Positions 51,377 to 60,533 of a stretch of 64,000 nucleotides of DNA are shown piece by piece (the stretch's first letter is position 1; the number at the start of each line of letters is the position of its first letter). The position numbers and the translations under genes were made by a program. Under the pieces are notes generated by a model. It saw only the letters and a list, made by a program, of their open reading frames with translations. It made no database searches and was not told the origin of the DNA. The stretch is from Jiangella anatolica (GTDB lineage Bacteria; Actinomycetota; Actinomycetes; Jiangellales; Jiangellaceae), in NCBI RefSeq assembly GCF_003236295.1, contig NZ_POTW01000002.1, positions 62,001 through 126,000 on the forward strand, read 5' to 3'.

Positions 51377-54237
51377 CCAGCGCTCCGGACCTCGATCCCG
51401 GCCGGCCGCTCGGCCCGCCCGGGCCCGAGGCCGGCGCGGACACCACCGTCGACATCCGGCTGCTCGGCCCGGTCGAGGTCCGTCGCGACGGCGTGCCGGT
51501 GCCGGTCCCGTCCGGCCGGCCGGCGGTGATCCTCGCCGCGCTGGCGCTGCGGACCGGCGGCGTCGTCTCGCAGGGCACGCTGGCCCGGCTGCTGTGGCCC
51601 GACGTCCAGCCGGAGCATCCACGTGCGGCGCTGCAGACGCACGTGGCCCGGGTCCGCGCCGTGCTCGGCCGGAGCGCGATCGAGTCCACCGGCGACGGCT
51701 ACCGGCTGGTGCTCCCGCCCGAGTCGGTCGACGTCGGGCGGCTGCGGGCGCTGTCCGCCGCCGCGCGCACCGTCGAGGAGCTGCCGGAGCGGCTGGCGCT
51801 GCTGGACCGGGCGCTGGCGCTGTGGCGGGGCAACCCGCTGACCGGTCTCTGGCCCGACGTGCTGACGCGGCAGAGCGGACCCGCCGTGCTGGACGAGATC
51901 CTCGGCGTCGCCGAGCGTGCCCACGAGCTGCGGCTGCTGCTGCACGGACCCGACGACGGCGTGATCCGCGAGCTGCGCGAGCTGGTGACGGCGCACCCGG
52001 AGCGCGAGGGCGCCGCCGCCCAGCTGATGGCGGCGCTGTACCGCGAGGGCCGCCAGGGCGACGCGCTCGGCGTCTTCAACGACACCGTCCGCGCGCTGCG
52101 GGCGGCCGGTCGCCGTCCGGGCCCGGAGCTGGCCGCGCTGCACACCAGGATCCTCGCCGTCGCGCCCGACGCTCCGGAGGTCGCCGGCGCGCCGGTCGAG
52201 GACGCCGGGCACGCGGCCGCCCCGTCCGGCGCGCCGTCCCGGCCCGGGCAGCCGCGACCGGCCCAGCTGCCGTCGCGGCCCCGGTCCTTCGTCGGCCGCG
52301 CCGGCGAGATCGCCGTACTCACCGCCGCGCTCCGATCCGGCTCCGCCCCCGAGGGGCGCTGCCGGACCGTCGTCATCTCCGGCCCCGGCGGCACCGGCAA
52401 GACGACGCTGGCGCTGCGGGTGGCGCACGAGGTCCGTGACCACTACCCCGACGGCCAGCTCTTCGCCGACCTGCGGACCAGCAGCGACGCGGCGGCGCTC
52501 GGCACCGACGCGCTGGCCGGGCTGCTGCGGGCGCTCGGCGTCGGCGGCCCGGACCTGCCGCCGTGCCCGCAGGAGCGGGCCGAGCTGTTCCGCCGGCTGT
52601 GCGCCGGCCGGCGGCTGCTGGTGCTGATGGACGACGCCGACCCGGAGGCGGCCGCGTCGCTGCTGCCGGCCGAGCCGGGCTGCGCCGTCATCGTCACCAG
52701 CCGGCGCCGGGTCCCGGAGCTGCCCGCCGACGCGCGGGTCGATCTCGGCATGTTCACCGAGCCGGAGGCGCGCGAGCTGCTGGCCTCCGTCGTCGGCGCG
52801 GAGCGGCTGGCGGCCGAGCCCGACGCGACCGCCGCCGTCCTGGACCGGTGCGCTGGGTCGCCGCTGGCGGTGCGGATCGCCGCGGGCCGGCTGGCCAGCC
52901 GCCCGGCCTGGCCGATCGAGCACTTCGCCGGCCGGCTGCGCGGCGACGACCGGCTGGGCGAGCTGCGGGCCGGCGGGCTGGCGGTGCGCGCCGCGCTGGA
53001 CGCCACCTACGTGAGCCTGCAGCCGGTCCAGGCGCAGCGGTACCGGCTGCTCGCGGCGCTGACCGGCGCCGCCGTCGACGCTGAGACGGCGGCCGTCGTC
53101 TGGGAGGTCGACGCCGGAGAGGCGCGCCGGGTGCTGGACCGGCTGGCCGGCATCCGGCTGGTCGAGCCGGCCGGCGACGGCTACCGCTGGCACGACCTCG
53201 TCGACGACCACATCCGCGCGGTCACCGACCCGCAGGCGGCCCGGGCGGCCCGCCGGCGGCTGCTCCTCCACCTGTTGCTGACGCTGCGCAACGCCCGGCT
53301 GCGGCTGCGCCCGCACGACGCCGTCCCCGGCCTGCCCGGCGCGCGCGACGACCTCGCCGGCGGGCGGCCGTTCGCCGACCGGTGCGAGATCCACGCCTGG
53401 CTGCATCCGCGGCGGACCCAGCTGGTCGCGCTGGCCCGGACCGAGCTGGCCGGCGGTGAGCAACCGGCCGTCGACCACGCTGCGGCGCTGCTGGTCCTGC
53501 TCGACGCCGTCGCCCGCGAGTGCTGCGACAGCGGCGACGACGAGGAGACGGCGCGGACGGTGCTGCGCGCGGCCACGCCGCCGTCGGACCCGGCGATCAC
53601 CGCGGCCGCGTGGACCAACCTCACGCTGACGCTGGCCGCGCAGCACCGGCTGGACGAGGCGCTGGCCGCGGCGGAGCGCGCCGTCGAGCTGCGCCGCGAG
53701 CTCGGCGACCGGTACGGCGAGCTGATCATGTTCGAGAACCAGGCCTGCATCCACATCGAGGCGGGCCGGTACGAGGACGCCCTCGCCGTCATCGCGGCCT
53801 GCGTGGACGACCGCGAGTTCCTGTCCGCGCAGATCCGGGCCCGCAGCCTGCGCACGCGGGCCCGGGCACACGCCGGGCTGGGCCGGTGCGCCGACGCCCG
53901 CGCCGACCTCGCCGCCGCGAGCGCCGTCGAGGAGCCGGCGCCGGTGTCCTACGACGCGCACTACGAGGCGGCCGTGACGGCGGCCGTGCACCGGGCGGCT
54001 GGCGACCGGGCCGAGGCGCTGCGGGCCTGCTGGCGCGCCGTCGACCTCGCCGTCGCGCTCGGCTCCACGTGGATGCACGCGCTGTCGCTGCTCGACACCG
54101 CGCGGACGCTGCGGCACTTCGGCGCCGACGGCCGCGCGCCCGCCGCGGACGCCGTCGCCGTCGCCGTCGAGAACCGGCACGTACGGCTGGCCGCGGAGGC
54201 CCGTGCGGAGCTGACCCTCGCCGGCGCCGGTCGCTGA
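51373..54237 (+). CDS. SARP/AfsR-type regulator 2 (winged helix, BTAD, NB-ARC, TPR)
   Basis: This 954-residue paralog of the preceding regulator has a winged helix (about 28-108), BTAD (about 113-255), NB-ARC with P-loop GPGGTGKTTLAL near 337, and TPR helices (about 720-940). Matching motifs such as YRWHDLVDDHIRAVTD and AWLHPRR occur in both proteins, which indicates tandem duplication. The GTG start overlaps the first gene's stop (GTGA), so the two are made together and could form heteromers. No target genes are named; a candidate binding box lies 2.5 kb downstream. Confidence 0.94.
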   Translation: MTSAPDLDPGRPLGPPGPEAGADTTVDIRLLGPVEVRRDGVPVPVPSGRPAVILAALALRTGGVVSQGTLARLLWPDVQPEHPRAALQTHVARVRAVLGRSAIESTGDGYRLVLPPESVDVGRLRALSAAARTVEELPERLALLDRALALWRGNPLTGLWPDVLTRQSGPAVLDEILGVAERAHELRLLLHGPDDGVIRELRELVTAHPEREGAAAQLMAALYREGRQGDALGVFNDTVRALRAAGRRPGPELAALHTRILAVAPDAPEVAGAPVEDAGHAAAPSGAPSRPGQPRPAQLPSRPRSFVGRAGEIAVLTAALRSGSAPEGRCRTVVISGPGGTGKTTLALRVAHEVRDHYPDGQLFADLRTSSDAAALGTDALAGLLRALGVGGPDLPPCPQERAELFRRLCAGRRLLVLMDDADPEAAASLLPAEPGCAVIVTSRRRVPELPADARVDLGMFTEPEARELLASVVGAERLAAEPDATAAVLDRCAGSPLAVRIAAGRLASRPAWPIEHFAGRLRGDDRLGELRAGGLAVRAALDATYVSLQPVQAQRYRLLAALTGAAVDAETAAVVWEVDAGEARRVLDRLAGIRLVEPAGDGYRWHDLVDDHIRAVTDPQAARAARRRLLLHLLLTLRNARLRLRPHDAVPGLPGARDDLAGGRPFADRCEIHAWLHPRRTQLVALARTELAGGEQPAVDHAAALLVLLDAVARECCDSGDDEETARTVLRAATPPSDPAITAAAWTNLTLTLAAQHRLDEALAAAERAVELRRELGDRYGELIMFENQACIHIEAGRYEDALAVIAACVDDREFLSAQIRARSLRTRARAHAGLGRCADARADLAAASAVEEPAPVSYDAHYEAAVTAAVHRAAGDRAEALRACWRAVDLAVALGSTWMHALSLLDTARTLRHFGADGRAPAADAVAVAVENRHVRLAAEARAELTLAGAGR

Positions 54238-54448
54238 GCCCGATTCTTTGTCCGCATTGCCGGACCGGTGATATCTCGGGAGAAATGTTCTGCGGAATTC
54301 GGTGTGACCACTTGGTGATGCAGCTGTCATGTGCCGATCGACTTGTGTAGCGTGATCTCGCCCCGGTTTCCGCACGTCAGCGGCCGTATTCCGGCCGAAC
54401 GGGCGAATCCGGGCAACGCCATGTCAAGTGGAGTATTTGGAGAATTTT

Positions 54449-56662
54449 GTGAGCGCAATGCTGCCGCGACGGCGGAATGCGGCACGGATCGCCGGGGTGC
54501 TCGTCGCCTCGGCCGTGGTGAGCGGCGGCATCTTCGCCGCCAGCACCGCGGCCCAGGCTGACGAGCAGATCCCGGTCACCGTGCCGACCTTCGCCGCCGA
54601 CGACTTCATCGAGCTGGCGGCGCAGCTGCCGGCCACTCTCCGAGCGGCGATCGAGCGCGATCTCGGCGTCGCCCCCGAGCAGTACCTGGCCAACGCGGAG
54701 CGGGCTCGTGCCGCCTCCGACGCGGCCACCGTGCTGCGCGACCGGGGCGTCGGCGTGCTCGGCGTGTCCATCGACGGCCAGGACGTCACCATCAACGTCG
54801 AGAGCGAGTCCGACGCCTCGACCGTCGAAGCCAGCGGCGCACGTGTCGTCGTCGGCCCGATGGACTCGCTGCGCACCGAGCGCGAGGTCCAGCCGGCCCG
54901 CGACCACAAGGGCGGCTACGGCTACGCCTACCAGATCAGCGAGCCGGACGAGACCGGCGCGTTCGACCTGAGCCGCTGCTCCGTCGGGTTCAGCGGGTAC
55001 GACCCCGACGGCGACTCGCGGTTCCTGACCGCCGGGCACTGCGGCGTCGACGAGACCGGCACGCAGTACACCTACCCGGTGCACCACATCGAGCTCGACG
55101 CCCCGATCTGGGCGACCGAGGAGTGGGCGGCGGAGTTCCCCGGCGAGGACCTCGGCGAGTTCGTGCCGGGCACGTTCACCTACGGCAACGAGCACGACGG
55201 CGGCCTGGTCGACGTCACCGGCGCCGACTGGGAGTCGGTGCCGCAGGTGGCCGGCTGGGGCGGCGGCGCGGGCGCGCCCGACGACGCCTCCGTCACGATC
55301 CGCGGTCCGATCACGGCCGTCGCCGGCGCCCAGGCCTGCAAGTCCGGCGCCACGTCCGGCTGGACCTGCGGCGAGGTGCTGGTCCCGGCGCAGAGCACGG
55401 CGGTCGGTGAGCAGAACGTCACCGGCTTCATCTTCAACGCCTGCATGCTCGGTGGTGACAGCGGCGGCTCGATCGTCGTGGGCAACTACGCGCTGGGCGT
55501 GAACTCCGGCTCCACGCACGACGGCCGGACCGACTGCGACAGCTGGGTCCCGGCGCAGTCGCCCGACACCGGCGACGCCGACTTCAGCATCGGCTACTCG
55601 CTGGCGACCGGCGAGTACAACGCGCTGAACCTGCTCGGCAACCAGTGGGAGCTGGCCGTCGCCGTCAGCACCCCGGTCGTCACCTCGCCCGAGGACGGCG
55701 GCGAGACCGGCCCGCGGCCGACGTTCACCGGCACCGTCGAGGCGGCCCGGTCGACGCACAAGGTCCAGGTCGTCATCGACGGCGAGCACACCTACGAGGG
55801 CGACGTCACCGACGAGGGCACGTTCTCCGTCCCCGTCACCGACGAGCTGGTCCCGGGCGAGCACACGTACGAGGTCACCGCGTCGTACGGCAACTTCTCG
55901 CGCTCCGAGGTGGCCGAGGGCAGCTTCACCTCGACCGAGCAGCAGGTCGAGCAGCTCACGGTCGCCTCGCCGAGCGAGGGCCAGACCACCGGCAACGCCC
56001 GGCCCAGCTTCACCGGCACCGGCCAGCCCGGCGCGACGGTGACGCTGTCGGTCGGCGACACGGTGTACGGCGAGGCCACCGTCGGCGACGACGGCAGCTG
56101 GACCATCGCCCCGTCGGCGGACCTGCCGGTCGGCGAGCGGTTCGACGCCGCCGTCACGCAGTCCTTCGAGGGCGACACCCAGTCCGTCACCGTGGCCGGC
56201 CTCGGCATCACGGCGCCGGCGGTCACCATCGACGAGCCGGCCGACGGCTCGACCGTCGAGGGTGACGTCGTGTTCAGCGGCACCGCCTACCCGGGCGCCT
56301 CGCTGACGCTGGCGATCGAGGGCACCATCACCGAGGCGTCGGAGCGGGTCCAGGCGGCCGCCGACGAGTGGGCCGGCGACCTGGAGATCGGCGAGGACGG
56401 CACCTGGACGTTCACCCCCGACGAGGCGCTGAAGGACGGCGAGTACACGCTCACCGCCACCGCGTCCGTCGAGGGCGGCGACCCGGAGCTGACCTCGTCG
56501 GAGGCGTCGGTGTCGTTCACCGTCGCCGCGGGCTCCGACGACGACGAGCTGCCCGACACGGGCTCGTCGAACCTCTGGATGCTCGTGGTCGGCGTCGCGC
56601 TGCTCGCCGCGGGCGGTGTCGCGATCGCGATCCGCGCCCGGCGGGGCGGCTCGACGGCCTGA
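54449..56662 (+). CDS. Secreted, sortase-anchored chymotrypsin-fold serine protease
   Basis: This 737-residue protein has a signal peptide (about 1-40) and a propeptide-like region (about 45-160). An S1-type protease domain follows with His in FLTAGHC near 197, Asp in EHDGGLVDV near 252 and Ser in GGDSGGS near 338. Three Ig-like repeats (about 407-690) lead to an LPDTG sortase motif near 701, a transmembrane helix and the basic tail RARRGG. It should be covalently linked to the cell wall. The GTG at 54449 is chosen because GGAGA precedes it; a GTG 21 bases upstream is also in frame. A strong terminator follows. Confidence 0.92.
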   Translation: MSAMLPRRRNAARIAGVLVASAVVSGGIFAASTAAQADEQIPVTVPTFAADDFIELAAQLPATLRAAIERDLGVAPEQYLANAERARAASDAATVLRDRGVGVLGVSIDGQDVTINVESESDASTVEASGARVVVGPMDSLRTEREVQPARDHKGGYGYAYQISEPDETGAFDLSRCSVGFSGYDPDGDSRFLTAGHCGVDETGTQYTYPVHHIELDAPIWATEEWAAEFPGEDLGEFVPGTFTYGNEHDGGLVDVTGADWESVPQVAGWGGGAGAPDDASVTIRGPITAVAGAQACKSGATSGWTCGEVLVPAQSTAVGEQNVTGFIFNACMLGGDSGGSIVVGNYALGVNSGSTHDGRTDCDSWVPAQSPDTGDADFSIGYSLATGEYNALNLLGNQWELAVAVSTPVVTSPEDGGETGPRPTFTGTVEAARSTHKVQVVIDGEHTYEGDVTDEGTFSVPVTDELVPGEHTYEVTASYGNFSRSEVAEGSFTSTEQQVEQLTVASPSEGQTTGNARPSFTGTGQPGATVTLSVGDTVYGEATVGDDGSWTIAPSADLPVGERFDAAVTQSFEGDTQSVTVAGLGITAPAVTIDEPADGSTVEGDVVFSGTAYPGASLTLAIEGTITEASERVQAAADEWAGDLEIGEDGTWTFTPDEALKDGEYTLTATASVEGGDPELTSSEASVSFTVAAGSDDDELPDTGSSNLWMLVVGVALLAAGGVAIAIRARRGGSTA

Positions 56663-56689
56663 CTGACGCCGTAGTCCGCGTTTCGTACC

Positions 56690-56728
56690 GGCGGCCCCGG
56701 TCCCGCAGCCAGCGGGACCGGGGCCGCC
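56690..56728 (+). terminator. Terminator of the protease gene
   Basis: Perfect 17-bp GC-rich arms (first arm GGCGGCCCCGGTCCCGC) enclose a 5-base loop, 27 bases after the protease stop. Confidence 0.88.
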
Positions 56729-56745
56729 GTCCGCGTTGACCTGCG

Positions 56746-56789
56746 TGAATGTGCGATGAAAGCGATCTGAAAGCGGGCCTGCCTAGGGT
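56746..56789 (+). promoter_or_regulatory. Three 11-bp-spaced heptamers and -10 box (SARP/OmpR-type promoter)
   Basis: Heptamers TGAATGT (56746), TGAAAGC (56757) and TGAAAGC (56768) recur at exact 11-bp steps. The last ends 9 bases before a TAGGGT -10-like box (56784-56789), and no -35 consensus is present. This layout matches sites bound by SARP or OmpR/PhoP-type activators, which occupy direct repeats in place of a -35. The binding protein is inferred to be one of the two nearby AfsR-like regulators. Confidence 0.65.
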
Positions 56790-56795
56790 TTGAGT

Positions 56796-56920
56796 CAGCG
56801 CGGGACAGAGGAAGTCCTCCACCGCCTCGGTCCGGCGCTCGCCCACGGGCGCTTCCACGGGGGAGCTGTCCCGGATATAGACCGGCCCCGCAGGTCCGTG
56901 CCCGGCCTGCGGGGCCGCCC
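56796..56920 (+). ncRNA. Candidate structured small RNA
   Basis: The segment begins about 7 bases after the -10 box. It has a closing stem, CGGGACAG (56801-56808) with CTGTCCCG (56866-56873), enclosing two small hairpins. It ends in a terminator-like hairpin with arms GGCCCCGCAGG (56884-56894) and CCTGCGGGGCC (56906-56916). No convincing coding frame or Shine-Dalgarno is seen, and the next gene is on the other strand, so it is not a leader. No known RNA family is recognised. Confidence 0.5.
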
Positions 56921-56948
56921 TATGTCCGCCCGGTCTCCGCGGGTGCGG

Positions 56949-57671
56949 TCACTCCGCCCGCTTGGCCGCCTTCTTGGCCTGCTTGAGCGGCAGGTCCTTC
57001 GTCTCCTCCGGCAGCCGCCACACGTCGATGCCGCCCATGAGGTTGTACGCGAGGATCCGGATCCGCGGCGCGCCCGCCCGGGCTGGTCGCCGGCTGCCCC
57101 GCTCACCGGTGCCGCCCATCAGCGAGAACCCGCCGACCTCGACGTCGATGGTGTCAGGCACGTAGATGTCCATGCCGCCCATGATCGTGATCGCGACGAT
57201 CGTGGTCTCGTCCGAGTCGAGCTCGGCGTGCCGCAGGTCGATGTCGTGGCCGCCCATGACGGCGACCGCGTTGATCCGCTCCGCCGCCCGCCAGCGGCCG
57301 CGCTTCTCCGTCCCGCCCATGAACGCGACGATCCACCTGGTGGCCGACCGGCGCGGCGCGTCGCCGCGGAACACGGGGCTCGTTGCGGCCGCCGGCGCCA
57401 GGCCGCCGGGGCCGGGCAGGTCCGCCGTCAGCTGGGCCAGGTCGTCGCGGGTGACGGCCCGATAGGCCAGGCCGATCCGCTCCTCCAGCTCGGCCAGCGT
57501 GAGCCGGCCGGTGGTGGCGTGCTCCGACAGCGCCTGGACGACCTGCTCCCGCTCGTCGTCGGAGGCGCGCACGCCGGGGACGACCTGCGGCTCGCGGGGG
57601 ACGATCGGCTCGCCGGGCCGGCTCGGTTCGGGCCGGTCGGGCGCGTCGGCGGGTTCGGGCGGGGTGGTCAT
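56949..57671 (-). CDS. DUF1707 / LiaF-C-like protein
   Basis: This 240-residue protein has a Pro/Glu-rich N-terminus and a DUF1707 domain (about 35-90; RASDDEREQVVQALSEHATTGRLTLAELEERI). A C-terminal repeated beta region has MGG turns (FMGGTEKRG, VMGGHDIDLR, IMGGMDIYVP, LMGGTGERG) like the cell-wall-active LiaF C-terminal domain (DUF2154). No membrane helix is evident, so it is probably cytoplasmic or loosely membrane-bound. Its function is unknown; LiaF-like proteins act in envelope-stress signalling. Confidence 0.85.
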   Translation of the reverse strand: MTTPPEPADAPDRPEPSRPGEPIVPREPQVVPGVRASDDEREQVVQALSEHATTGRLTLAELEERIGLAYRAVTRDDLAQLTADLPGPGGLAPAAATSPVFRGDAPRRSATRWIVAFMGGTEKRGRWRAAERINAVAVMGGHDIDLRHAELDSDETTIVAITIMGGMDIYVPDTIDVEVGGFSLMGGTGERGSRRPARAGAPRIRILAYNLMGGIDVWRLPEETKDLPLKQAKKAAKRAE

Positions 57672-57733
57672 ACCCGCCAGGCTAGTGCCGGCCGGCGCGG
57701 GCGTCGTCCACCGCTCAGTGGACACCTCGGGGG

Positions 57734-58186
57734 TCAGGCCCGGGCGGACGGGCAGCGCTCGAGCAGCGCCTCGACCACGGCGACGTCGGCCGGCAGCCAC
57801 GGCACGCCGGCCCACTCGCCGGGACCCAGCCAGCGCAGCTCGTCGTGGTCCTCCAGCGGCGCCGGCACACCCTCCTTCACCACCGCCAGCCACAGCCGCA
57901 TCGACAGGCCGGCGCCGAGCGCCCATCGGCCGTCGTACGGTCCGGGGACCTCCGGGCCGACCTCGACGGCGATGCCGAGCTCCTCGCGCAGCTCGCGGTG
58001 GAGTGCGGCCAGCGGTCGCTCGCCCGGCTCGACCTTGCCGCCGGGGAACTCCCAGCCGCCGGCGAGCTCCGGCGGCTCGCTGCGCCGGGCCGCCAGCAGC
58101 CGGGCCGGCCGGACGAGGTCGTCGACGATCGCGGCGGCGACGACGAGCCGTTCCGGCGTCGTCTGCTGTTCGCTCATGCGGGACAT
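57734..58186 (-). CDS. NUDIX hydrolase (MutT-like, 8-oxo-dGTP type)
   Basis: This 150-residue protein has a full Nudix box (near 46-70: GGKVEPGE and RELREELGI) and the MutT-like start VVAAAIVDDLVRPARLLAARR. The GGWEFPGGK motif is typical of MutT enzymes that hydrolyse oxidised nucleotides. ATG 58186 and ATG 58177 are both possible starts. It lies upstream of, and in the same direction as, the DUF1707 gene, 62 bp away. Confidence 0.92.
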   Translation of the reverse strand: MSRMSEQQTTPERLVVAAAIVDDLVRPARLLAARRSEPPELAGGWEFPGGKVEPGERPLAALHRELREELGIAVEVGPEVPGPYDGRWALGAGLSMRLWLAVVKEGVPAPLEDHDELRWLGPGEWAGVPWLPADVAVVEALLERCPSARA

Positions 58187-58367
58187 CTTCGCCGACGACG
58201 GTGGCCGGTGAGTTCTCTGGCTCTGTGTTCAGTGTTCACATTGGCATTTCTTGATCAATGTTTGAGATGTGAGGTTCCTGGACAAAACTGCCCGATGGCT
58301 GTGAAATGTCGGTTCTGATCTAAATCCGGTGCGGTGCCGCCGAACCGGGTGGAAGGGGTCTATCCCG

Positions 58368-59306
58368 GTGAGCGCGAACCAGCCGCGATTCGGACAACGG
58401 CGCGTTCGTGGCGTGCCCCTGGTGGTCAGGGCCGGCCTTGTGGTGCTCGTCGGCCTCCTGGCGATCGCGGGGGTGGTCATGGCGATCACCGACGGTCCGC
58501 CCGTCCTGCACGCGCGTGCGGAGGGTGGGTCGGGCGAGCCCGACTTCACGACCGGGGAGCCGACGCCCGAGCCGGGAGACTCGCCGTCGGGCAGTCCCAG
58601 CGATCCGGGGGAGACGCCGTCGCCGTCGGACTCCGGTTCCGGCGACCCGTCCGAGGACTCGTCCGACGGTCCGGGTGGCTCCGGTGACTCCGGTGACGGG
58701 TCCGACGACGTGCCGGGCGACGAGTACGTCGCGACGACGCCGCCGCGGGATCCGGACTCGCCGGACCCGTCGGAGCCGTCCGAGCCCACCGAGGAGCCGT
58801 CGGAGGATCCGTCGGACGAGCCGTCGCCGGAGCCGTCCGAGCCCACCGACCGGCCGACGACCGAGCCGTCGGAGCCGTCCGAGCCGACCGACGACCCCAC
58901 ATCGGGCTTCCCCGACCTGCCGATCATCGAGCTGTCGTCGTCGGAGGAGAAGCTGCTGGACTCCGCGGAGGAGGCCCGGTCCGAGGCCGGCTGCCCCGCC
59001 CTGCGCGTCGACCCGCGGCTCACCACCGCCGCCCGCGAGCACAGCGAGGACATGCGCGAGCGGCTCTACTTCTCCCACGTGAGCCCGGACGGCCTGACGC
59101 CGGAGGACCGCGCCGCCGCCGAGGGGTACACCGCGCCGGTCGGCGAGAACCTGTCGTACGGGCTGCACAGTGCTCAGCAGGTGGTCCGCGACTGGGAGGG
59201 CGAGGAGCGCGACCGCCTGCTCGACTGCTCCTACACGTCCGTCGGCATCGGAGTGGAGCGTGGCCTGCTCAGCGCCTGGTGGACGCTGATGCTCGGCACC
59301 GACTGA
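58368..59306 (+). CDS. Secreted CAP-domain (SCP/PR-1) protein with acidic Ser/Pro/Asp linker
   Basis: This 312-residue protein has an N-terminal signal-anchor (about 17-40). A low-complexity linker of about 140 residues follows, rich in S, P, E, D and G with SEPSEPT-type repeats. A C-terminal CAP domain (about 190-312) has HSEDMRERLYFSHVSPDG near 225 with the family His/Glu residues and GYTAPVGENLSYG near 255. CAP proteins are common secreted proteins; their bacterial role is unclear. GTG 58368 is preferred, with GGAAGGGG 8 bases upstream. Confidence 0.9.
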   Translation: MSANQPRFGQRRVRGVPLVVRAGLVVLVGLLAIAGVVMAITDGPPVLHARAEGGSGEPDFTTGEPTPEPGDSPSGSPSDPGETPSPSDSGSGDPSEDSSDGPGGSGDSGDGSDDVPGDEYVATTPPRDPDSPDPSEPSEPTEEPSEDPSDEPSPEPSEPTDRPTTEPSEPSEPTDDPTSGFPDLPIIELSSSEEKLLDSAEEARSEAGCPALRVDPRLTTAAREHSEDMRERLYFSHVSPDGLTPEDRAAAEGYTAPVGENLSYGLHSAQQVVRDWEGEERDRLLDCSYTSVGIGVERGLLSAWWTLMLGTD

Positions 59307-59421
59307 CCCGCGGCGGGGGATCGAGGGGGTCGACGGAGTTCGCGGCGGGTGCCGGTGACGTGCCTGGCGGGGCCGGAAATTCGCTCGCGGCAGGGTGCGA
59401 CAGGCCCGTACGGTGTCCACC

Positions 59422-60465
59422 GTGAGCACCGTCGACCTCGAGCCCCTGGCCGTCCGTGCCGCCGCACCGGCCGAGTTGCCGCCGCTCCCCGCCGACGTCG
59501 GTCTCACCTGGCGGCCCCTGACGCCCGATGACGTGCCGGCCTGGTTCGCGTTGTGCGAAGTCGTCGACGATCACGACGACGCGAACGAGCGGGTGGCGAA
59601 ATCCGAGCTGATCGACCGGTTCAAGGGCAGCTGGCACGACCCCGCCCGCGACAGCGTCGCCGGCTTCGACGCCGACGGGAACGTCCGGGCCTATGCATGG
59701 TCGGTGTACCGGCAGGTCACCGAGGGCACGCAGGCGCCGGTGCTGTTCGGCGCGGTGCATCCCGGCCATCGGCGCCGCGGCATCGGGCGGGCGTTGCTCG
59801 CGTGGTCCGAGGCACGGGCACGGCAGCAACTGGCCGCGGCCACGGTGAACCTGCCCGCGCGGATCCGCGTCTACCTCGACGAGTCGCACGCCGAGGCGCG
59901 CCGGCTGGCTGAGGCGGCCGGCTTCACGCCCATCCGCTGGTACGTCGTCATGCGGCGGGATCTTGCGGTCGCGCTGCCGTCCGGCGACGTGCCCGATGGC
60001 CTGCGGCTGGTGCCGTACTCCAAGGAGCGCGACGAGGACATCCGCGTCACGCACAACGAGTCGTTCGCCCGCGACCACTGGGGTTCCAGCCCGATCGACG
60101 CCGAGGCCTGGTCCATCGACGTCGTCGGCGGCGAGAAGTTCCGCCCCGACTGGAGCTTCGTCGCCGTCGAGGAGGCCACCGGGCGGGTCGTCGGGTACTT
60201 GCTCTCCGGCGCCTACGACCAGGACTGGGGGCCGCAGGGCTTCACCGAGGGCTGGACCGACCTCGTCTCCGTCCGGCGGGAGTGGCGCGGCCGCGGGGTG
60301 GCCGGTGCGCTGCTCACGGCCGCCATGCGGGCCTACGCCGGCGGCGGCATGCAGTACGCCGGCCTCGACGTCGACACCGACAACCCGAGCGGCGCCCTCG
60401 GCACCTACACCCGCCTCGGTTACGAGCGCCAGCAGGGCAGTGTGCTGCTGACGAAGGAGATCTGA
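59422..60465 (+). CDS. Two-domain GNAT acetyltransferase
   Basis: This protein of 347 residues has two tandem GNAT folds. The first carries VHPGHRRRGIGRALLAWSEARA near 111-132 and the second SVRREWRGRGVAGALLTAAMRAY near 282-304, both acetyl-CoA-binding. The architecture recalls mycothiol synthase, but the residues do not clearly identify it. The GTG at 59422 is used because a TACGGT -10-like box lies 8 bases before it, fitting a leaderless mRNA; an in-frame GTG at 59395 is possible. Confidence 0.85.
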   Translation: MSTVDLEPLAVRAAAPAELPPLPADVGLTWRPLTPDDVPAWFALCEVVDDHDDANERVAKSELIDRFKGSWHDPARDSVAGFDADGNVRAYAWSVYRQVTEGTQAPVLFGAVHPGHRRRGIGRALLAWSEARARQQLAAATVNLPARIRVYLDESHAEARRLAEAAGFTPIRWYVVMRRDLAVALPSGDVPDGLRLVPYSKERDEDIRVTHNESFARDHWGSSPIDAEAWSIDVVGGEKFRPDWSFVAVEEATGRVVGYLLSGAYDQDWGPQGFTEGWTDLVSVRREWRGRGVAGALLTAAMRAYAGGGMQYAGLDVDTDNPSGALGTYTRLGYERQQGSVLLTKEI

Positions 60466-60533
60466 GCTTCCGGTCCACCGGGAACTGCGAGCTACTCTCA
60501 GTTGACCGTGATTCGGCGCTACTATCGGCGCTG

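Noticed and set aside
56809-56840. A GAGGAAGTCC-like stretch recalling the RNase P RNA core.
   Set aside because: The segment is far too short and lacks the other universal RNase P motifs; it is kept only as a generic small-RNA candidate.
56790-58211. Long plus-strand open frame starting at a TTG within the small-RNA candidate.
   Set aside because: No ribosome binding site, Arg/Pro-rich translation, and it runs antisense to the DUF1707 and NUDIX genes, which have clear domains.
59422-60465. Mycothiol synthase (mshD).
   Set aside because: The double-GNAT layout fits, but I do not see residues that identify MshD and the neighbours are unrelated, so only the general call is given.
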